A DNA stretch of 64,000 bases, taken from contig NC_088301.1 of assembly GCF_032854445.1 (NCBI RefSeq), forward strand, positions 58,850,512-58,914,511, in the 5' to 3' direction. Under the pieces are notes generated by a model that worked only from the letters and a program-made list of their open reading frames with translations, was not told the origin of the DNA and ran no database searches. Position 1 is the first letter of the stretch; each line of letters opens with the position of its first letter. This DNA comes from Liolophura sinensis. Its lineage: Eukaryota > Mollusca > Polyplacophora > Chitonida > Chitonidae. Of this stretch, positions 45,535 through 58,393 are shown one piece after another. The position numbers and the translations under genes are program-made.

Positions 45535-47510
45535 TTACACAGGCACTCACACCTGTGTCTCCAAGATTATACAGGCACCCAAACCTGTGTCTCCAAGATT
45601 ATACAGGCACCCAAACCTGTGTCTCCATGATTATACAGGCACCCACACCTGTGTCTCCAAGATTACAGGCATCCACACCTGTGTCTCCAAGATTATACAG
45701 GCACCCACACCTGTGTCTCCAAGATTATACAGGCACCCACACCTGTGTTTCCACGATTATACCGGCATCCACACCTGTGTCTCCAAGATTATACAGGCAC
45801 CCACACCTGTGTCTCCAAGATTATACAGGCACAAACACCTGTGTCTCCACGATTATACAGGCATCCACACCTGTGTCTCCAAGATTATACCGGCACCCAA
45901 ACCGGTGTCTCCAAGATTATACAGGCACTCACACCTGTGTCTCCAAGATTATACAGGCATCCACACCTGTGTCTCCATGATTATACAGGCACCCAAACCT
46001 GTGTGTCCAAGATTATACAGGCACCCACACCTGTGTCTCCAAGATTATACAGGCACAAACACCTGTGTCTCCAAGATTATACAGGCACCCAAACCTGTGT
46101 CTCCAAGATTATACAGGCACCCAAACCTGTGTCTCCAAGATTATACAGGCACTCACACCTGTGTCTCCAAGATTATACAGGCACCCACACCTGTGTCTCC
46201 AAGATTATACAGGCACCCACACCTGTGTTTCCAAGATTATACAGGCATCCACACCTGTGTCTCCAAGATTATACAGGCACCCACACCTGAGTCTCCAAGA
46301 TTATACAGGCACCCAAACCTGTGTCTCCATGATTATACAGGCACCCAAACCTGTGTCTGCAAGATTATACAGGCACCCACACCTGTGTCTCCAAGATTAT
46401 ACAGGCACCCAAACCCGTGTCTCCAAGATTATACAGGCTTCCACACCTGTGTCTCCAAGATTATACCGGCACCCAAACCTGTGTCTCCATGATTATACAG
46501 GCACTCACACCTGTGTCTCCAAGATTATACAGGCACCCACACCTGTGTCTCCAAGATTATACAGGCACTCACACCTGTGTCTCCAAGATTATACAGGCAC
46601 CCACACCTGTGTGTCCAAGATTATACAGGCACTCACACCTGTGTCTCCACGATTATACAGGCACTCACACCTGTGTCTTCAAGATTATACAGGCACCCAA
46701 ACCTGTGTGTCCAAGATTATACAGGCACCCACACCTGTGTCTCCAAGATTATACAGGCACCCACACCTGTGTCTCCAAGATTACAGGCATCCACACCTGT
46801 GTCTCCAAGATTATACAGGCACCCACACCTGAGTCTCCAAGATTATACAGGCACCCACACCTGTGTCTCCACGATTATACCGGCATCCACACCTGTGTGT
46901 CCAAGATTATACAGGCACTCACACCTGTGTCTCCAAGATTACACAGGCACTCACACCTGTGTCTTCAAGATTATACAGGCACCCAAACCTGTGTGTCCAA
47001 GATTATACAGGCACCCACACCTGTGTCTCCAAGATTATACAGGCACCCACACCTGTGTCTCCAAGATTACAGGCATCCACACCTGTGTCTCCAAGGTTAT
47101 ACAGGCACCCACACCTGAGTCTCCAAGATTATACAGGCACCCACACCTGTGTCTCCACGATTATACCGGCATCCACACCTGTGTCTCCAAGATTATACAG
47201 GCACCCAAACCTGTGTCTCCAAGATTATACAGGCACTCACATCTGTGTCTCCAAGATTATACAGGCACCCACACCTGTGTCTCCACGATTATACAGGCAC
47301 CCACACCCGTGTCTCCAAGATTATACAGGCACCCACACCTGTGTCTCCATGATTATACAGGCACCCAAACCTGTGTATCCAAGATTATACAGGCACCCAC
47401 ACCTGTGTCTCCAAGATTATACAGGCACCCACACCTGTGTCTCCAAGATTATACAGGCACCCACACCCGTGTCTCCAATATTATACAGGCACCCACACCT
47501 TAGACTCCAA
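45535..47510 (+). repeat. 32-bp minisatellite, about 62 copies
   Basis: The unit is CTCCAAGATTATACAGGCAC followed by CCACACCTGTGT (32 bases). Most variation is CCCAC/CCAAA/TCAC/TCCAC after GGCA. ACAGG and CCTGT within each unit are inverted repeats that could form a short hairpin. Rare 30-base units lack TA (GATTACAGG, near 45661, 46779, 47065); the last two mark a 286-bp higher-order duplication (nine units) at about 46577-46862 and 46863-47148. None of the three + frames contains a stop, so long open frames (up to 365 codons, repeating every 32 residues) arise by chance. Not considered a gene. Confidence 0.95.
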
Positions 47511-48089
47511 GATTATAGACACCCACACCTCTGGCTCCAGTGTTACAGACAAGCGCACCAACGGCACGAACATGAGCATCAGTGGCTTTAACGTTATAGC
47601 ACACTTTCATGCTATAAATATATACATGAATTTCACAATTACCCTTTGTCGGTAAAAATATACACTACGAAAAGCTACATACATAAAGCCTATGACGTAG
47701 ACTAAGTTAAAACTTATAGTTTTAATGACCTCAACACTCGCAAGTAAAACACAAAATTCATGGAGAGTGTGCATTTCTAGTACATGGATGGATGTATCTG
47801 ACCAGTAGGATTGGGTAACAGGCCTACCTAAATGTAGAGAACGCCCATAAGGGAAAACTTCCACTGGAGAACAAAGCGTGGAGCACCTGTCAACTTCTTT
47901 CAGTCAAAATAGGTAAATATGATTTAAGTGACCATCACTGGTGAATTTAGTTTTTAAACATGAAGACCTCCTTTTATCTCAATACGTGGTTATTCATCGT
48001 TTCTCTTTGACTTTCAGTGAATAGGACACACATGTGCGGTGCATAGTGTTAGATATATAGGCATCGAAAAAGACATTCGTATTCGCGCC

Positions 48090-48325
48090 GGGTCAGCGGT
48101 GGTTAAAAGACAATATAGGCCTATTTGCTAATTAGCGCTGCTATGCTAGCGCTTTCGTTTTGTATAAAAAGCATAACAACGATTACACCGGCCATACTGC
48201 TTCCGATGCCACTGGAATATATTGTGTTGTAAACATAACATGACCCTGGCAGTGATAGTTAGCTTCTATTTAGACAATACCTTCAAATCGCTAAATAGCA
48301 AATATATTGTGTTGTACGCATTACT
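48090..48325. repeat. Outlying block of the 85-90-bp satellite family
   Basis: GCTAATTAGCGCTGCTATGC, GCGCTTTCG, AGTGATAGTTAGCTTCTATT, GACAATACCTTCAAATCGCT and AAATAGCAAATATATTGTGT match the units at 32890-34625, partly in reverse orientation. Confidence 0.8.
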
Positions 48326-48379
48326 TCGGCTGGCTGTTTTGATTTAACCCGGGGCCTTATAGAGGCGACACATATAGGC

Positions 48380-48575
48380 CTACGTATTTTGATTATCAAC
48401 AAATTATAAACTAGCATGGTACACAATCTGGGTACTAATTTCATTCATTTTCCTAGAGCACACATTCCGTCTTTCCCTCAAAGCTTAATATTGAAGGCTG
48501 TTTCTTTTTGCATGCATGCATGAATCCGCGTCCTAATTTCGTAGACTTAATGTACTGTGTTAGTTCTGGTGGTTT
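48380..48575 (+). repeat. Right copy of the direct repeat flanking the 32-bp array
   Basis: ATCAACAAATTATAAACTAG, GTACACAATCTGG, TTTCATTCATTTTCCTAGAG and CGTCCTAATTTCGTAGACTT correspond to the segment at 45100-45335. Confidence 0.65.
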
Positions 48576-49039
48576 GTTTTTTCGCTAGGATATATCCTAT
48601 ATACGAGGTAATGGCTATATCCCAATTTTGGCCCGTGAACCCCTGACATGCACTCCCTCGCCTTTCAGTTCTCAGTGCACTGATTACAATACACTCCATA
48701 CTCTCGTACCAACACGCCAAATATTAAATTTCACTCACTCACAGAACTGTAAAGCCGGTCACATGAAATTCGTTTAGTATGACATACACCGCCATTGATC
48801 TTGGTCCACGGGTAAATTCTGTGTCAAAGACCCGTTGTTGAATCCTGTTACAGGCCCCCTAGCTTCCTCCATCCATATAGCAGTTACAACCGTCGAGTAA
48901 TTTAACTGTTTTTAAAAATACAAAAAAATAACAAAAATTTTCGGTTTGTAATTGAGGAACACTCTACCATGAGGGGAAAATAGTCCTAATACTGTGACAT
49001 GTATTTCTTAAATGGAAAACTTTTAAAGGACGTTGTATA

Positions 49040-49560
49040 TTTGGCTTTAACACGGTTGAGGAACTGTAGCGTTCGTCACGTCAGCATCTGCCCATCCGCG
49101 GGAACTGGTGCCATGCACTCGTGCACGCGCACTTGCGTGGGTATCCACGTGATGGAAGCATAACTCAGGTAATGCCTGCTCCCCAGCTTCGAAGGTGAAT
49201 GTCAAGGCCGCTGACCTTAAAATCGCGCAAACTTCCCTTGCAGGTGGTAAGTGCTACAATGTCGTGGTGTATGTTAACTACGTAATCTGTAATATGTCTA
49301 AGAAGTAAATACAAGGGAACTTACGTATACTCGTTAGTACACCAACTGGGCAGAAGAATTAAAAGATTCACTCCTGGAATGGATTCAGATCTAAACGTCG
49401 CCCACGTCAGACGATAATAGTCTGGGGAAAAATCGGTTGTTTTTATTTTGATGACAAAGGGTTTATTTCTTGTACCAGGTGACATCATCATATCTGCTGC
49501 CTAAGACCCAAAGGGAAAAAAACGAAAGACGGACTATTGAGACCACCGTGACTTACAGGT
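49040..49560 (+). promoter_or_regulatory. Possible promoter / 5' non-coding exon region of the BTB-kelch gene
   Basis: A locally GC-richer stretch with CGTCACGTCAGC (CRE-like, near 49076) and CCACGTGATGG (E-box CACGTG, 49146-49151) lies about 1.9 kb upstream of the BTB-kelch start. Exon-like segments ending in CAGGTAATG (near 49171) and ACAGGTAAATAATC (near 49559) could splice to the acceptor at 50997. This is inference only. Confidence 0.3.
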
Positions 49561-49564
49561 AAAT

Positions 49565-50990
49565 AATCATGATGTCTTCAGGTCTTTATAGTTATACATC
49601 TGTATCAAATACTACAACCAAGATCCTTTATTTTGATTTGTTGTCTTTGTTTGACTCCTGTTAAATATCAATACACACTTTTGATTTGTTATGGTTTGTA
49701 CGGTTGACCTGAAAGCATGTCTTACTACTGCAATGATCATATTTGGTGACAAGTTATAAAAATGCAGAGGCGAAATTATTAACTGTAATTTTGGGTAAAT
49801 TTAATGCCCCACTCCTATCTAGGCTGAAATTAAGCTGTGGTTTATATACATGACAGTTAGGACATAGGGCCCTATAGTGGACAAAGTATTTTTTTCACAT
49901 AGGCCAAATATATTGTGACTTAGTTGGGCATTTGATTTATCAATTTTAAAAATTGGTTTAACATTTGTAAATCTATGATTAATGATGTTGTCTGGAGTCA
50001 GTGCCAGCACCATGTGGGATATATACAGTGTTATGTTCTAGGTACACTAGGTATAAAGCTAACATACTGTTATGATGTAGAGCATCAGATTTCCCAGATT
50101 ACTTGGCTCTTGGTCTGATTCGTGTTCATGATCCCACCAGTGTGAAAGTCAAACCTTTGTAGTTAAAATGTAAACATATTTAATGATGTTCATAAAATGC
50201 TTAATCATTTAATGAAGGTAACTATTATTTAATACATTCTGAAAATATAATATGAGAAGAAATGTAGCATTTCTTTTTTTTTTTTTTTTCATAGTTAGTA
50301 TTCCAGAGCTAAGTGTGAACACACATCCCATGCTTTTGACCTCTTGCAGAGGTCAGTGACACACTTCCTGATATCGCTAGGAAATACAGGTAGAGGGTAG
50401 TGGTCAACTGTGTACTTGATCTGAGGGTAAAGTAGGTCACATTTGTGTTTTCACCTGAGGACAAATGAAGGGGGTCAAATTCCTGCCCTATTTAATAAAA
50501 AGTATACAAAGAATATAATTTTCTTGAAGCTGGTGTTTATGGCCTGTTGTCCTCTTTGGATAATGTACTGTGAAATAAATGAAAATCCGGAAAGTGCTAC
50601 ATGTAATTAATCCATTTAGAAATCACGTAGTGAGAGAGGCTTGCGTGTTTGCCTGCCGTTTCATGTTTCTGTGGTACATTAGGCTCATGTGTTGTCTGTC
50701 TCGTGTGAGGTACACACATGTAGACCATGGAACACAGTGTTACATGGTTGTAAGGACCTTGCTGGGGATGGACTTACTGGATGAGATTCAGTTGTTTGCC
50801 AGAAAACTAAGTCAAACACAAAGAAGGTGCTTATTAATTTCTAACAGCTACTGCCTCATCTTCTCTTTGGATGTTGGTGAAATGATTGTGTTTATTGTTT
50901 ATTATAAATGTATATTTTATCAGAAGTGAGGATTAGTGATGTTTGTGCGTTTAAAGGTTTCACCTTGTGATGTGTTTTTCTCTTGTTCTT
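49565..50990. other. Probable 5' UTR intron of the BTB-kelch gene, nothing else seen
   Basis: AT-rich DNA with a T-rich run at about 50274-50290. The 116-codon open frame at 50579-50929 has no recognisable domain and biased composition; it is not supported as a gene. Confidence 0.4.
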
Positions 50991-51036
50991 TAACAGGGGT
51001 AATAATTGAAGATTCCTAAGTGATTCATCTTTAAGC

Positions 51037-52824
51037 ATGGCATCAGGAGGAATGATGGAGAAGATCTCAGATGACCCAGAGTTTATCTACATGACTGACA
51101 ACACCCTCAAGTACATAAACAAGAATCACAAGAAGGTTATGGCTAAAATGTACGACTACAAATGTGACATTAAACTGAAGGTTGGTGATGCAAAGTTCAA
51201 GGCTCACAAGGATGTCCTGTCTGAGGCGAGTGATTATTTTGGAGCTATGTTCAGCGTTGACATGAGAGAAAGAGAGCAGAAAGAAATTGAAATTTTTGAA
51301 ATCAGTCCACATGGATTCTCTGCTCTGTTAGATTACTTTTACCATGGCCGAGTTTCCATATCACCTGATAACATTGAGGATGTGATTGAGGCTGCTCGAT
51401 TTTTGCATGTGGAGTGGATTTTAGAAGTATCCTGTGACTTCCTAGTTCGGCATCTCAGCCTGGAGAACTATGATACAGTCCTTCATCTGGCAGACTTTTA
51501 TTCCTTAGGAGATCTGAGATGGGACATTTCAAGATTTCTCGGCGAAAATCTCACAACACTGATCGAAGAGCCACGGTTCTATCAGAATCTAAGCTTTGAG
51601 TTGCTACTGAACTTTCTGAAAGAGAACATTTATGTTGAAATGAGTGAAGGCTATATCCTAAAGATTGTCCTGGACTGGGTTCATGAGAATTATGATGCCC
51701 GCCAAAAGTACCTGCCAAGACTGCTGGAGCATGTGAGGATGGGGATGTTGGAGCTGGAAGAGCTGGATAGACTCCCTGATGAGGTGCTGGACATTCCTGA
51801 GGTGTCCAAGGAGGTGGATGAGGCCAGACGATACATCTGCAGTATGACCACCCAGTCCCTCTACACCTCCAAAAAGTACCTACCTCGGGGATCACGGAAA
51901 GTTCTCACGATCATGGCAGCCTCTGAGGAAGCCAATGGAACTATTGTACTGTACAGGGATGCCAAGACACCAGGGATCTGCCAAGAGGAGTTATCCCCAC
52001 GAGGCCTGGACACAGAGGTAGAGTTCACCAGCCAGGCCACCATTGGAAACTTCCTTTATATAGCTGGAGGTTATGATCATCAGTACTGCAGCTCTAACCG
52101 CTTGTTTCGCTTCGACCCACGCTACAGAGACTGGGTGGAACTTACCCCTTTGCTGCAGAAGCGGGTATCTTTCGCAATGTGTAGCTCAGACACAGCTCTC
52201 TTTGCCATTGGTGGGATTCACCACATGATTCACGGAGAAGATGATGAGGAAATCATTTTGTCTTCTGTGGAAATGTATGAGCCTGAAGAGAACTGTTGGA
52301 AACCTCTGTCACCCTTACCTCATGGCAGCTACGACCAGGCCGCTGCCTTTGTCAGTGGATCCCTGTATGTGTCCGGTGGTATAAGTTCAGATCCTGTGGA
52401 TCCTGTTCCACTGAATTACTTTTACAGGTTGAAGGTGGATGGTGGGACTTGGCAACCATTGCCCTCTATGCTCCACAACCGCCAAGGTCACAGTATGACC
52501 CCTGTCAACGGGAAGCTTATAGTCATTGGAGGAAGAACGGCCCACGATGTGGCCACAATTTCGGACTGCTTGGCAAATGAGATGTATGACTTAGCAACTC
52601 ATCAGTGGACTGAGATCACACCCACTCCTCCAGATATTGGGCATATATTCCGCTATGTTGATATTCTAGATGGTAAAATTGCATTCCTGGCCAGTCATGA
52701 TGGTCACCAGTACATTTATTTTTATGATACAGAAAAGGGGAAAATTGAACCTGGTGATTATTGTGGCCGTGAGTATACACGTGTCACAACTTTACAAGTA
52801 TCTTACCCAAGTGCACAAATATAA
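51037..52824 (+). CDS. BTB-BACK-kelch (KLHL-type) protein, 595 aa
   Basis: Predicted substrate adaptor of a Cullin-3 ubiquitin ligase, acting in the cytosol. Order: BTB at about 38-140 (CDIKLKVGDAKFKAHKDVLS, SDYFGAMFSVDM), BACK at about 145-270 (LHLADFYSLGDL, FELLLNFLKENIYVEMSEGY, VLDWVHENYDAR, LEHVRMGML), then a degenerate kelch propeller at about 330-590 with GG signatures at 344-345 (IAGGYDH), 392-393 (IGGIHH), 447-448 (VSGGIS) and 498-499 (VIGGRT), and RFDPRYRDW after blade 1. It is a single coding exon. The ATG at 51037 lies just after the acceptor TTCTTTAACAG (51-bp upstream leader piece 50997-51036), so at least one untranslated exon precedes it. Some human KLHL proteins (KLHL9/13 type) share the FLY(I/V)xGG-RFDPRY pattern, but I cannot assign an orthologue. 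Length is typical of the family and the frame is intact. Confidence 0.93.
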   Translation: MASGGMMEKISDDPEFIYMTDNTLKYINKNHKKVMAKMYDYKCDIKLKVGDAKFKAHKDVLSEASDYFGAMFSVDMREREQKEIEIFEISPHGFSALLDYFYHGRVSISPDNIEDVIEAARFLHVEWILEVSCDFLVRHLSLENYDTVLHLADFYSLGDLRWDISRFLGENLTTLIEEPRFYQNLSFELLLNFLKENIYVEMSEGYILKIVLDWVHENYDARQKYLPRLLEHVRMGMLELEELDRLPDEVLDIPEVSKEVDEARRYICSMTTQSLYTSKKYLPRGSRKVLTIMAASEEANGTIVLYRDAKTPGICQEELSPRGLDTEVEFTSQATIGNFLYIAGGYDHQYCSSNRLFRFDPRYRDWVELTPLLQKRVSFAMCSSDTALFAIGGIHHMIHGEDDEEIILSSVEMYEPEENCWKPLSPLPHGSYDQAAAFVSGSLYVSGGISSDPVDPVPLNYFYRLKVDGGTWQPLPSMLHNRQGHSMTPVNGKLIVIGGRTAHDVATISDCLANEMYDLATHQWTEITPTPPDIGHIFRYVDILDGKIAFLASHDGHQYIYFYDTEKGKIEPGDYCGREYTRVTTLQVSYPSAQI

Positions 52825-54900
52825 CTTTAAGTGAACACCGCATCTGTATTAACCATTGGGCTTTCCTTGCGGAACATCATTCAATTCTCAAACAGTATGT
52901 TTTCTAAATTTATTTCTTGATTAAGTTAAATTTGAGTTCATTGCAATTCACATCCATTTATGTGGATATGGGTATAGGGAAATGTGATAAATATTTCATT
53001 AAAACTGCATTGAAAGAACACCACCAGAATCATATTACACATATGGGTGTCCCTGAAAGGTTACTTTGTTATTCATTAGTTGATCAGAATGTCTTGTATT
53101 TTTTGTATTTACTGCAAAGTTTTGGAGGAAATCGCAAAGTTGCCAAATGGTTAATTTAAACAAGATTTGTTACTTGTAATTACTTAATGATTTCATGCTT
53201 GATGCATGTACCTGTATATATTAAGTGTCTATATATGTTTGTGTTATGTGGGATCGCTTGGAGGCTAATGATTCATCTCCTATAAAGTGTATATTCAAGA
53301 CTTTTACATGTAGGTCAATCTTGTGTGCAGAGTGGACGTGTAATATGCATATTCATTTAGTGTTACCTTGGAAACCGTCTCACCGTGTGAAAGATGATGT
53401 TGTGTTTATGCATATAAACAAGGTACAATGTGTCTGTATGCCTATTGAAACAGGCGGCTATCAGAACAAAATGGTGGTAGTATGAGATGCACATATCTTT
53501 ATGGAGTCCTTGTCACTTGATTTTGTGAAAGGATTGGCCTTTTGCTGTTAATATTGAGCAATATGTATATGTTACAACATTAAATGAATCAAAATGTTAA
53601 GTAAGGAGTGTTAAGAGAGAGCATGTGAAACAAATTAAACTTCTTGCACTGTACTGTTTTGATAAGTTCTCAAGTATATTTTGAGTGTAAATCTCACCGA
53701 GATGACATCAGCCTATGTAATCACTGGTTTATAGATTTGTTGTAACTGTGCTGGGCATTCTGGGATTCCATGTACATGTAATATTACCCGCCTAATACAA
53801 GTACATACATGTATATATATGGGTTCATTTAATCCAGTCTTTTTGTTCCATATAATGGCATAAAAAATCAAGATTTTATATATGCACACGTTAGCAGCAA
53901 CGTCTGAGTTACTTTCCAAAAAACATACCAGTGCACAGGTGTTTCTATTTTGTTATACTGGTATCTGAAGTGAACCTGCAGTTCACTTCAGTATTTTTTT
54001 GGGAGTTTTTACTCAAGATAATTATTCCATTAAGGTAAACTTACCTTAGTAACTGTTGATTGACATCAGCAGCACAAAACGGCTGTAGACTTAATGCCAT
54101 TTTATCTGGTATCAGCTACATTCCAAGGGAAGATATCTGTTCACAGATTGTGAAATGACATTCCTGAATGTCTTCCCTTTTTATTGGTGTTCTTGATGAT
54201 GTATATATTTTCTGTCCATTTGTTTGTTCATTGTGTTTCATGATGTTTAACTTACATGCATAAGTTGTTTTGTGTGCTGGAGAGAGAAATATTTTTTTTT
54301 TTACATATCCTTTGCAAAAGAGTCACATATGAGTACTATCTTAAAATGTTACATTTCTGATTTGTAATTTTGTCATTTTGATTTGTTATTCTTAGCTGTA
54401 AAATTTGGATGTTGTGATATGTAGAGTAGTATTTAATTTAGAACCTTACACTAGGATCTGCCAGATCTGAAATCTCCAGTCTATAAATAGCTTTCATGTA
54501 TCAAACTAGTGCTGTCTAAATCATAGTTAGGGAGAATTCTTATTTATTACACAGTTTCATCTAGTCTTTGGTGAGATTATACTGCTTTTATATGATTTTG
54601 TTTTGTTTATTACTTTCTTTGCATACCTCATATTTTTAAAGAAGACTCTGGCCAGAGCATGTTAAGGTGTTTCTTTCCCACAACTTATTGTCCTACAGAC
54701 ACAAATGCTAATGGTAACTTTACTTATGTCATATTTTGAGGTTGTGAATCTGTATTTTTTGTGAGGTATCTATTGGATAATCAGCTAGAGCTCTTTTACA
54801 CATTATGGTTGATTTCATAATTGATGTGACAGGTAAACTTAAATGTGTTCTCATCATTCTGGACATTCAAAAATGTGCTAAATAATAAACGTTCAGTTTA
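52825..54900 (+). other. Probable 3' UTR of the BTB-kelch gene
   Basis: AT-rich sequence with no coding homology. The first AATAAA after the stop is at 54884-54889, so the 3' UTR may be about 2 kb; no closer AATAAA was seen. Confidence 0.45.
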
Positions 54901-57375
54901 CCAACTGACTCCATGAATAGTAGTTGTTAACTTGTGAATATTTTGCACCAGTGTGAAAATCCCTGGGATATGTGACAACAGTTTCATTGCTAAGACATAA
55001 TTGTACTTGAAAGCTTGAGTTAGTACAATGCATACAGATTTGTAACTGTATAGACTTAACAGGTTGTGCAATTGTAGCTGTTTTGAGCTGTTTGAGCTTT
55101 TAACGTAATTAAGGCTTCAGTTATCAAATTTTGTTGAGAGCATTTTTAGAAAGCAAAGTAGATTTTTCGTTCCACCCTGAGTATTGAACTCTGAAAGGCA
55201 AAACCACTGTTCATTACCATCTGTGAGCATCAAGTTTATGTAGTTTGATATTTTCAGGAATAGGTGGCATGCAAAAGGATATGCTAACATTATATCTATT
55301 TCTTATTTTCAGTGTCATCATTGCATTCTCTATTAATATGTATATGTTTGTTAAGGAGGAGCCACAATTGTGACACCATGGAGTACTTTCTAAACACAGA
55401 GTAACTGACGGCATGCCTGTGCCTGTTTTAATGGTGTCATGTTTTAAGGGGTTTTCTCTAGAGGCTTTTTCATGTGATACTAGCATAGCGTGCAAATCCT
55501 GGTTTGTATTATGTTATACTTTTATACTTTCATTGCGTATGTGCGCTGTTTCATTGGTTTACAACGACGTTTATGTAAGATAGTTATACTTGAAAACGAT
55601 AGTGCATCTAACTGTTTTATTTGCATGAACAATGTATTCTACGCTCCCATTACAGTGGTTTTTTGAATTAATGATTAAAAAAAACTTAAACTGAGCATTT
55701 GAATTTTGTTGTGTTCAGAAGTGTGTGTTCTACTTTTCATTTGGCTTACTACGGCCTTAGGGCGTTCACGAAGCATAACATTCGTTGTTCAGAAAATGAA
55801 ATAATGTGATCATAAGTTAAAGTATGAATTTATCTTATAGCAAATTTTGATTTACCGATCATTTGTATTAAAACAAAATCTTGGTATAGTACATAATTTT
55901 TAATTGAATATAATTATATAAAAGCCTTGATAACATGGCGAGTATATTTCACAAGGCCAGCTCAGTAACAAAGGAGTGGGGAAAAAGGCGCCAATTTTTC
56001 GGTCGTATCCGTCTGCATTTACTGGACTCGTGATATCATCAGTGCTATTCTCGGCATACACACTTGGTTTGTTGATGTTTTGAGATCACTCACGTGTACA
56101 GCTTAAGAATAATATTTTTAGTGCACATGCGCGTTGAGAAGGTGAGTGGGGGAGCAGTTATTGCGAGTAGCTGTAGATGTGCACTGTAGGACGGTTAACG
56201 GTCGGTTTGCATTTGTTTGTAAACACTGACCGACGAAACATGGGAGACCTACTTCCGTCGCGAACACAGGTCAAAAGCTTGAGATATGAATGACGACTAA
56301 ATACTTCACAGTCTATGCATATACAGATTCCAAATCCACTTCTTCGTTGTTCACCTGTCATGGAAAGCCATACAATAATGTTATTTTGCAGATACCAATT
56401 GATGTGTTTCCAGTGTATGCCCAGACATTGAGGCAATATGTGTGGTTACATGTAGAACGCATTGCATGTATTTTCTTCAGTGTGTCTTATCTTCTATGGT
56501 CATCATAAACACTGCACGCCTCAGTGAATTTAGGCTACTGCGCATAATCTTTTAGATGACGTTAGGTTCTATTTATGTTTTATAAAGATCTCATGATGTT
56601 GACGGAAGTATTTCAACACTTAGAGTAAACAAAACCCAAGCTTTTAGTCTGGAAATCTGATTCATGGGGTAAATATGCATTAAGATGAAAAGACATGTAA
56701 GTGTGTAATATCTGTATGTGGCGAAGAACCTGAAAGTAACAGCTTGTGTTTTTATAAGATAGGACTCGCACCACGCACATCCCGTTTGTTGTATTAAAAA
56801 GACTATAAATTAAACTAAATTTTAAAAAATGTTAACACTATCTGAGGAAAAAGATGTCTGTATGTTTTAGTTATGCTTTCGTGGCAAATGTTTATGTATA
56901 GGCCTATGCAGACAACGGAATAGTATCTAGTAATTTGTTTTGAAAACAGTTACATCACCAATACGACGTAAACATGGACGATATGTTTATATAAAATTCA
57001 AAGAGATAAAGTACGGTTTCTTCCTTCTTGTATTTACGAACAGTCCGGTGCTAAATTCATTGGAATGTTATTCAGGTCGCCATGATCTGTGGATTTTGAG
57101 ACGTTAAAAGAATAATGAGATAACAACAGGCAAAATCTGAGGACTTTAAATTAATGTCGACAGTTGGACTTTTTTGTGAGTCGCGTAATAAAAAAAAATG
57201 AAGATTTGAACATTTGCCAAAGACCTGAGTCATTGAGTTATTTATAAATGGTGATGTGTTGATGTGCCTTTGACATACGACATCTGTATGGACCCTGATG
57301 TAGTGGAAAAGTGGTAAAATTCTCATAACTTTTCGTATTTCAGGTTTATTATCACATCTTTTGAAGAAAGGGGGC
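54900..57375. other. Intergenic DNA, nothing recognised
   Basis: No gene, known repeat family or transposon remnant was recognised on either strand. Short open frames here lack domain signatures or splice support. Confidence 0.4.
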
Positions 57376-57453
57376 CCTTTCTGGCTAAGAGGTCTGACAG
57401 GCCGGCTCGTGACCAGTGAGGTCGGGCGTTCGAATCCAGCCCTCGCGTCAGGT
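57376..57453 (+). repeat. SINE-like head, family C
   Basis: CTGGCTAAGAGGTCTGACAG and GTTCGAATCCAGCCCTC look like tRNA-derived A- and B-box regions. The sequence stops directly at the 5' LTR of the Gypsy element, which may have inserted next to or into it. Compare 10855-10990. Confidence 0.5.
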
Positions 57454-57706
57454 GTGTGAGGCAAACACTATTCAAGGGGAATAATTCTAACTATATTCAG
57501 TGGCGCTGCTATCACGTGATTGTAGTGGAGCTGCCTCCATGTTGTTGATACATAATACACGTCCTGTCTCTCTCCTACTTTAAAGCCTTGTTCCTTCCAT
57601 CAAACCACCATATTTGGCGACAACGATCACGGAAGAATTTACTACAGTTCACTTTAGCTAAGTTACAATTTCTGCTACACATTTTCTGATTTGTTCATTA
57701 TTTACG

Positions 57707-58130
57707 ATGATGGTTTTGAGGATTGACGCACCCGTTCAATTTCCCCCTTCACCCGATGCCGGACCGTGGCCGCAGTGGCAGCGGTTGTTTACTAACTATT
57801 TGAAGGCCTAGTGTACAAATGGAGTACACTAGCAGCGAGAGAAAGACTGCAAGTTTACTTCATTTTCTCGGTGCAGAAGGCCAAAGAATCTACTACACCC
57901 TACCTCCTTCCCCAGGGGAAAATGCCAACGAAAGTGCTATGGTGGCATTAAAGAAACATTTTTCTCCTGTGGTCAACGTTGTTACACAAGGTCATCGCAG
58001 TCACGAGACGGTAGTTTCCTACATTGCCACACTGCGTGAATTAGCGTCCACTTGTGACTGTGGGACTTTACAAGACGAGATGATACGCGATCAGCTGATC
58101 GGAAAAATTTTCAGCCCCAGAATTACATAG
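57707..58130 (+). pseudogene. Gypsy gag remnant
   Basis: A retrotransposon gag region (LLHFLGAEGQRIYYTL, VALKKHFSPVVNVV, YIATLRELASTCDCG, LQDEMIRDQLIGKIF) is open from 57819 to 58130. The likely N-terminus (from 57707: RIDAPVQFPP, WPQWQRLF) is in a different frame and hits a stop near 57810, so gag is frameshifted. Confidence 0.8.
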
Positions 58131-58393
58131 ATTACTGATTGAAATTGATTTAACAATGAACAAAAGCAATTCAAATGGCCTGCTCAGCAGAGTCCGCTAT
58201 GAAAGAGGCCCAAACTCTCACTGGCACCAGTGTGGATTCTGCCGGCGCTGAGGTACGTTATAATCGTTCTAAATAACAGCCCCAGAGCAAACCTCAGCTG
58301 AAACCTACAGAAAATTCACCTAAATGTTGATATCGACACCTGACCAATGGCCGTCACTGCCCCAGCACCAAAACAAGGCAACCTACTTCCAAA

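Noticed and set aside
45395-47591. Long open frames (up to 365 codons) repeating YRHPHLCLQDYTGTHTCVSK-like units
   Set aside because: They are translations of the 32-bp minisatellite in all three frames; no promoter, splice or domain support.
50579-50929. 116-codon open frame upstream of the BTB-kelch gene
   Set aside because: No recognisable domain, atypical composition, probably inside a 5' UTR intron.
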